From an uncultured Bacteroidales bacterium (GTDB taxonomy: Bacteria; Bacteroidota; Bacteroidia; Bacteroidales; Bacteroidaceae): a stretch of DNA of 7,892 nt. The DNA is taken from positions 1-7,892 of the forward strand of contig CALCHR010000047.1 in the NCBI GenBank assembly GCA_937901185.1. Direction: 5' to 3'. The notes under the pieces are model-generated. The model saw only the letters and a list, made by a program, of their open reading frames with translations, ran no database searches and was not told where the DNA came from. Each line of letters begins with the position of its first letter. The first letter of the stretch is position 1. A program made the position numbers and the translations under genes. This document shows, one piece after another, positions 4,600-7,892 of the stretch.

Positions 4600-4809
4600 T
4601 TGGACTACGCAAGACTGAGAGGGCGCATCCGTGCCATCTACCACACCCAGGCCGCCTTCGCCAAAAGCATGGGCCTGTCGGAGTGTGCACTAAGCCAGAA
4701 GCTCAACGGCCACACCGAGTGGACGGCCGACGAGATCCGGAAGGCCTGCGAGATCCTCGAGATCCCTGCAGACGAGCTTCACCTCTATTTTTTTTACGCT
4801 GAAAGTTGA
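4600..4809 (+). CDS. Cro-like regulator (DUF739-type, XRE fold)
   Basis: A 69-residue protein starting MDYARLRGRIRAIYHTQ, one short helix-turn-helix domain with no other part. Residues about 17-40 (AAFAKSMGLSECALSQKLNG) are the helix-turn-helix, and the ending (EILEIPADELHLYFF) is typical of small phage Cro-type proteins, many classed as DUF739. The start is placed at TTG 4600 because AAGGAG lies eight bases upstream; a GTG at 4591 is also in frame but abuts the ribosome site. It is the first gene after the early promoter and divergent from the CI-like repressor, so it probably represses the CI promoter to favour lytic growth. Its stop codon lies inside operator O4 (4805-4820). Confidence 0.87.
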   Translation: MDYARLRGRIRAIYHTQAAFAKSMGLSECALSQKLNGHTEWTADEIRKACEILEIPADELHLYFFYAES

Positions 4810-4820
4810 GAAAACTCAAC
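4805..4820. promoter_or_regulatory. Operator O4, at the end of the Cro-like gene
   Basis: GTTGAGAAAACTCAAC has two perfect 6-bp arms around AAAA, the same design as O2 and O3, but lies 245 bp downstream of O3 and covers the stop codon of the Cro-like gene (4807-4809), just ahead of the next ribosome site. It could support a DNA loop with O2/O3 or act as a roadblock to early transcription. Confidence 0.78.
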
Positions 4821-4835
4821 AAAGGAGGCCACACC

Positions 4836-4946
4836 ATGAACACTACCAAGAGGCCAAACCCGGACCGCATCTTCGCGGCCATCAACACCATCCTGCAGCG
4901 TCGCTATGACGTAAAGATCGAATACATACTACAACTTAAAAACTGA
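4836..4946 (+). CDS. Small early phage protein (36 residues)
   Basis: A 36-residue basic protein starting MNTTKRPNPDRIFAAINTIL and ending QLKN, with AAAGGAGG eight bases before the ATG. The KRPNPD...I start and the RYDVKIEYIL end resemble small conserved proteins found at this position in the early region of many Bacillota phages; I know of no function. It lies between operator O4 and the next gene (start 4959), within the same transcript. Confidence 0.75.
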   Translation: MNTTKRPNPDRIFAAINTILQRRYDVKIEYILQLKN

Positions 4947-4958
4947 GAGGAGAACACC

Positions 4959-5369
4959 ATGAACACTATCACCATCGAATTATGCAAAGAGGACCGGAAG
5001 CGCCTGGACGACCTCACCGGTGCCGTCACCCTGCTGGCCAGCGTGCTGGGCAGCTTTCAGCCGCCTGAGATCCGGACGGAAATCCTCCAGGAGGCCACCG
5101 GATCCGACCACCCCGTTGACGCATCCACCGCGCACCTGGAGCCCGCTGATGCTCCTGCTACTACCCCCGCAGCTGAGCCTGCCCCCGTGGAGCCTACTCC
5201 CGAGCCGGTGAGCTTCGCCGAGTTCCAGAAGGCAGTCACCCAGGCAGTCGCCAAGGGCCCGAAGCAGAAGGCAGCCGCCAAGGAGATCATCAACAAGTAC
5301 GCCGCCTCTGTCAGCGCTGTCCCTGAGGATAAGCGGGCCGAGGTCATGGCTGAGCTGGCCAAGATTTAA
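4959..5369 (+). CDS. Hypothetical early protein with Pro/Ala linker
   Basis: A 136-residue protein. The N-terminal 35 residues (MNTITIELCKEDRKRLDDL onward) look like a short beta strand plus a long helix. Residues about 48-84 are a disordered Ala/Pro/Glu/Thr-rich linker (DAPATTPAAEPAPVEPTPEP). The C-terminal 50 residues form a charged helical unit ending VPEDKRAEVMAELAKI, resembling a small helical binding domain. A GAGGAG ribosome site precedes the ATG. I cannot name a family. The two-module layout with a flexible linker suggests an adaptor that tethers two partners. Its place in the replication operon suggests a helper of replication or recombination. Confidence 0.85.
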   Translation: MNTITIELCKEDRKRLDDLTGAVTLLASVLGSFQPPEIRTEILQEATGSDHPVDASTAHLEPADAPATTPAAEPAPVEPTPEPVSFAEFQKAVTQAVAKGPKQKAAAKEIINKYAASVSAVPEDKRAEVMAELAKI

Positions 5370-5380
5370 GGAGGTGCACC

Positions 5381-5662
5381 ATGGATATGTTTGAAAAGAT
5401 CAACGCCCACTCCGACGCCGTCCGCCAGGAGGAGCGCCAGAGAAAAGAAGATAACCGCCGCGCCCGGAGGGCCGACCGCCGGATGTTCCGTGCCTTCGCT
5501 GCTGTCGTCGTCTCTTGGGTCCTGGTCATCGTGCTGAGCGCCTGCGGCCAGATCTCCAAAGCCCTGGCCGAGTTCCTGGCCACCTGGGCCGGCGTGACGC
5601 TGGCGATCTGGCTCGGTGCCTGGATCCAGTTCCGCTTCTGCAGGGAGGGGCTGATGAAATGA
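5381..5662 (+). CDS. Small two-helix membrane protein
   Basis: A 93-residue protein. Residues 1-35 are charged and strongly Arg-rich (RQEERQRKEDNRRARRADRR), probably a cytoplasmic helix. Two hydrophobic segments follow, at about 36-55 (MFRAFAAVVVSWVLVIVLSA) and 62-82 (LAEFLATWAGVTLAIWLGAW), with a short turn between them, ending in a short polar tail. By the positive-inside rule both ends face the cytoplasm. AAGGAGG lies seven bases before the ATG, and the stop overlaps the next start in ATGA (5659-5662), so it is translationally coupled to the DUF2800 gene. No family is recognised. Anchoring of replication proteins or an effect on superinfection are possible, but only guesses. Confidence 0.85.
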   Translation: MDMFEKINAHSDAVRQEERQRKEDNRRARRADRRMFRAFAAVVVSWVLVIVLSACGQISKALAEFLATWAGVTLAIWLGAWIQFRFCREGLMK

Positions 5663-6786
5663 GCGAGAAGATCGACCACAGCTCCCGCGCCCATGCGGTG
5701 CTGAGCGCTTCCAGCTCGGCCCGCTGGCTCAAGTGTCCGCCCTCTGCCGTGGCGGCCACGATGTACGAGAACACTGGGACTGAGTTCACCAGGGAGGGCA
5801 CCCTGGCCCATGAGGTCGCTGAGGCCCTCGCCCGTGGCAAGGCCCTCGATCCCTACGGCGAAGTGACCGCCGAGATGATCCAGTGCGCTGCAGAGTACCG
5901 GGACTACCTCCTGGAGCTGATCACCGACGAAAATGCCACGGTTCTGCTGGAGCAGCGGCTGGATCTCACTCCCTGGGTCCCGAAGGGCTTCGGCACCGGC
6001 GACGGCATCATCATCCAGGGACACCGGCTCGACGTGATCGACTACAAGTACGGCAAGGGCGTCGCAGTCTCCGCCGTGAATAATTCCCAGATGCGGCTCT
6101 ACGGCCTGGGCGCCCTCAACGACTTCGGCGACATCTACGACATCCACGAGATCGGGATGCACATCTTCCAGCCCCGGATCAATAACGTCTCTGTCGAGGT
6201 GCTCCGGGTGGAGGAGCTTCGGGCCTGGGGTGAAGAGGTCAAGCCGATCGCCAAGCTGGCGGCCAAGGGCCAGGGCGACTTCTGCTCCGGTGAGCATTGC
6301 CGCTTCTGTCCCCATGCCGGCCAGTGCCCGACCCTGGCAGCTGACTGCACGAAGGTGGTCAACGCCTCCGGAGGCAAGGCCGCCGTGCCCACCCTGGCGC
6401 CCTGGATGGTTGCCGACATCCTGAAGCAGGAGCCGGTGATCACCGCCTGGCTGAAGGCCGTGAAGGATCGGGCGCTGACCCAAATGCTCAACGGTGAGCA
6501 GATCCCAGGCTACAAGGTCGTGGAGGGTCGAGCTTCGAGAGAGTGGGATGACACCCAAAGCGCGCTGGCGGCATTGGCACAAGCTGGCTACAGTTCCGAG
6601 CAAGTGTTTACCCAGCCGGAGATCCTCAGCCCCGCAGCCATGGAGAAGTCCATCGGAAAGAAGAAGGTCGGCGAGCTTGTCGGCCAGTACATCGTATCGA
6701 AGCCGGGTAGCCCCACCATCGCCCCGGAGTCCGATAAAAGAAAACCCTTCGACCGCCTGGCCGAAGCACAAAAAGATTTTGAATAA
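5659..6786 (+). CDS. DUF2800 protein: PD-(D/E)XK / RecB-like nuclease with Cys cluster
   Basis: A 375-residue DUF2800 protein, a common phage relative of the RecB/Cas4 nuclease family. The motifs are visible in order: His51 in TLAHEVAE, Glu98, Asp115 in GTGDGIII, Asp128-Tyr-Lys130 in VIDYKYGKG, and Gln144 with Tyr148 in QMRLY. These would bind the metal ion and cut DNA. One cysteine lies before the nuclease core (Cys26 in LKCPPS) and four after it (Cys209, 214, 217, 223 in CSGEHCRFCPHAGQC), which matches the iron-sulphur layout of Cas4 and AddB. The rest (about 230-375) contains a helical extension. I placed the start at 5659, in an ATGA overlap with the upstream gene, rather than at upstream in-frame codons that lie inside that gene. 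It probably resects DNA ends for phage recombination or replication, together with the following single-strand-binding gene. Confidence 0.92.
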   Translation: MSEKIDHSSRAHAVLSASSSARWLKCPPSAVAATMYENTGTEFTREGTLAHEVAEALARGKALDPYGEVTAEMIQCAAEYRDYLLELITDENATVLLEQRLDLTPWVPKGFGTGDGIIIQGHRLDVIDYKYGKGVAVSAVNNSQMRLYGLGALNDFGDIYDIHEIGMHIFQPRINNVSVEVLRVEELRAWGEEVKPIAKLAAKGQGDFCSGEHCRFCPHAGQCPTLAADCTKVVNASGGKAAVPTLAPWMVADILKQEPVITAWLKAVKDRALTQMLNGEQIPGYKVVEGRASREWDDTQSALAALAQAGYSSEQVFTQPEILSPAAMEKSIGKKKVGELVGQYIVSKPGSPTIAPESDKRKPFDRLAEAQKDFE

Positions 6787-6802
6787 AAAGGAGTAAAAAG
6801 TC

Positions 6803-7363
6803 ATGAGTAAAGTTGTTACCGGTAAAGTTCGTTTTTCCTTCTGCTATCTGTTCACCCCCCAGGAAGCCCTTGGCGGCGGCGATCCAAAGTACAGCATCAC
6901 CCTGCTGATCCCCAAGAGTGACACCGCCACCCTCGGCAAGATCAAGAAGGCCATGGGCGACGCGGCCGAGGCCTTCCGCCAGAAGAATGGCGCCGCATCT
7001 CTGCCCGCCACCCCCAAAAACCCCCTGCGCGATGGTGACGGCGTGAGAGACAACGGGGAGCCCTACGGCCCCGAGTGCAAGGGCTGCTACGTCCTGAAGG
7101 TCCGCAGCAAGCAGAAGCCGGTCGTGGTCGACGGCTTCGGCAACCCGATCACCGACCCCGCCGAGGTCTACGGTGGCGCCTATGGCCGTGCCTCCATCAC
7201 CTTCTTCGGCTACAACACCGCTGGCTCCAAGGGTATCGGCGCTGCGCTCCTGGCTGTCCAGAAGCTCCACGACGGTGATCCCTTCGGCACCGTAGGCTCC
7301 GCTGACGACTTCAACGACGGCTTCACAGATACCGCGGGTGACGGCGATGGCTTCCCCTGGTAA
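6803..7363 (+). CDS. DUF2815 single-strand DNA-binding protein
   Basis: A 186-residue DUF2815 protein; the family is described as phage single-strand DNA-binding proteins with an OB-like fold. Recognisable parts are the start MSKVVTGKVRFSFCYLF, the YSITLLIPKSDTATL strand-loop, the NPLRDGDGVRDNGEPYGPECKG loop split across residues 73-93, and the YGRASITFFGYNTAG strand. The C-terminal tail (GSADDFNDGFTDTAGDGDG) is acidic and ends in Phe-Pro-Trp, similar in design to the tips of bacterial SSB proteins that recruit partner enzymes. AAGGAG precedes the ATG. Its end overlaps the polymerase start by 17 bases. It should protect single strands made by the DUF2800 nuclease and support the polymerase. 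Confidence 0.93.
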   Translation: MSKVVTGKVRFSFCYLFTPQEALGGGDPKYSITLLIPKSDTATLGKIKKAMGDAAEAFRQKNGAASLPATPKNPLRDGDGVRDNGEPYGPECKGCYVLKVRSKQKPVVVDGFGNPITDPAEVYGGAYGRASITFFGYNTAGSKGIGAALLAVQKLHDGDPFGTVGSADDFNDGFTDTAGDGDGFPW

Positions 7364-7892
7364 GCGGATCCTCTGGCTGGACACTGAGACCTATAGCAGC
7401 GTGGACCTGAAGTCCTCGGGGCTCTTCAAGTATATGGAGGCCCCGGACTTCGAGATCCTGCTGCTGCCCTACGCCTGGGACGATGAGCCCGTCCGGGTGC
7501 TGGACCTGACAGATCCTGCGGATCGTGAGGAGCTGCCGGACATCATCGCCGGCCTCCAGGATCCGGACACGGTGAAGATCGCCCACAATTCCCCCTTTGA
7601 GCGGGGCGCCTACCAGAGGAGCTTCGGCTTCTACCAGCGCCCGGAGGAGTGGGAGGACACCATGATCCTCTGCGCGATGAATGGCCTCCCGCTGAGCCTG
7701 GAGGCGGCCGGTGCCGCCCTCCAGCTCCCCGTCCAAAAGCGGAAGGACGGCAAGGCCCTGATCAACTACTTTTGCAAGCCCTGCAAGCCTACGATCGCCA
7801 ACGGCGGACGCACCCGAAACCTGCCGCACCACGACCCCGAGCGCTGGGCGAAGTTCAAGGAATACGCAGCCGTGGACGTCGTGGCCATGCGC
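7347..7892 (+). CDS. Phage family A DNA polymerase, 5' part (cut by window edge)
   Basis: The first 182 codons are open to the window edge; the protein normally exceeds 600 residues, so only the 3'-5' exonuclease domain and its lead-in are visible. Exo I is Asp12-x-Glu14 in LWLDTETYS, the second motif is the AHNSPFERG segment at residues 79-87 (Asn81, Phe84, Arg86), and the YAAVDVVAMR segment near the edge holds the Asp of the third motif. The sequence KPCKPTIANGGRTRNLPHHD is typical of this phage polymerase group. I chose ATG 7347 because it lies in frame just before the Exo I strand; it overlaps the DUF2815 gene by 17 bases and has only a weak ribosome site, so translational coupling is likely. 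It replicates the phage genome. Confidence 0.93.
   Translation, partial: MASPGKRILWLDTETYSSVDLKSSGLFKYMEAPDFEILLLPYAWDDEPVRVLDLTDPADREELPDIIAGLQDPDTVKIAHNSPFERGAYQRSFGFYQRPEEWEDTMILCAMNGLPLSLEAAGAALQLPVQKRKDGKALINYFCKPCKPTIANGGRTRNLPHHDPERWAKFKEYAAVDVVAMR

Noticed and set aside
5534..5548. Lipobox (LSAC) in the small membrane protein
   Set aside because: The cysteine is at residue 55 after a 35-residue charged head, too far in for a normal lipoprotein signal; a chance match within a membrane helix is more likely.
5344..6804. Leftward open frame of 486 codons
   Set aside because: A long antisense shadow in GC-rich DNA opposite the DUF2800 gene, whose catalytic motifs and cysteines are intact.
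6626..7384. Leftward open frame of 252 codons
   Set aside because: Antisense to the DUF2815 gene and the end of DUF2800; no recognisable domain.

Overview
The window is a piece of a temperate phage or prophage from a low-G+C-phylum (Bacillota) host. The GC-rich codons, strong AGGAGG-type ribosome sites and gene families suggest a gut clostridial host of the Oscillospiraceae or Lachnospiraceae type. The host assignment is inference from gene content and style, not from any host gene, because none is present.

Layout, left to right: (1) 1-257, minus strand: the start of an HNH endonuclease, cut by the window edge. (2) 258-824: about 570 bases without a convincing gene. It is AT-rich and pyrimidine-biased, and carries a perfect 10-bp hairpin, a CCTATA cluster and a set of GTTCCAC / TTTGTTCC repeats; it is a candidate replication origin or protein-binding array. 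(3) 825-4412: the lysogeny side, mostly leftward. It holds an XRE regulator with an unusual 11-residue-repeat coiled coil, a HIRAN-domain protein with its own strong promoter, a 74-residue unknown, a large serine integrase and a CI-like repressor. Two very small rightward genes (1390-1518 and 3954-4058) lie between these and encode related microproteins. (4) 4413-4599: a genetic switch. The CI promoter fires left and a consensus early promoter fires right, with GTTGAG-N4-CTCAAC operators placed on both. (5) 4600-7892: the rightward early operon: a Cro-like regulator, a 36-residue protein, a 136-residue unknown, a two-helix membrane protein, a DUF2800 nuclease of the PD-(D/E)XK/RecB type, a DUF2815 single-strand-binding protein, and the 5' part of a family A DNA polymerase running off the window.

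How it fits together: the CI-like protein and the Cro-like protein probably compete for the same 16-bp operators. One of these sits exactly in the spacer of the early promoter, one overlaps the -35 box of the CI promoter, and a further one lies at the end of the Cro gene. When early transcription is free, the phage makes nuclease, single-strand-binding protein and polymerase to replicate; when it is repressed, integrase and the leftward genes dominate. The integrase has phage genes on both sides, so the sequence may represent the circular or free form, or the integrase is not at the prophage edge.

The most novel signals are the pair of paralogous microproteins. Both lie within the lysogeny module close to an XRE regulator, and both end inside the 3' end of a convergent gene. 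The hendecad-repeat regulator, the fourth operator after the Cro gene, and the repeat-rich gene-free stretch also merit attention.
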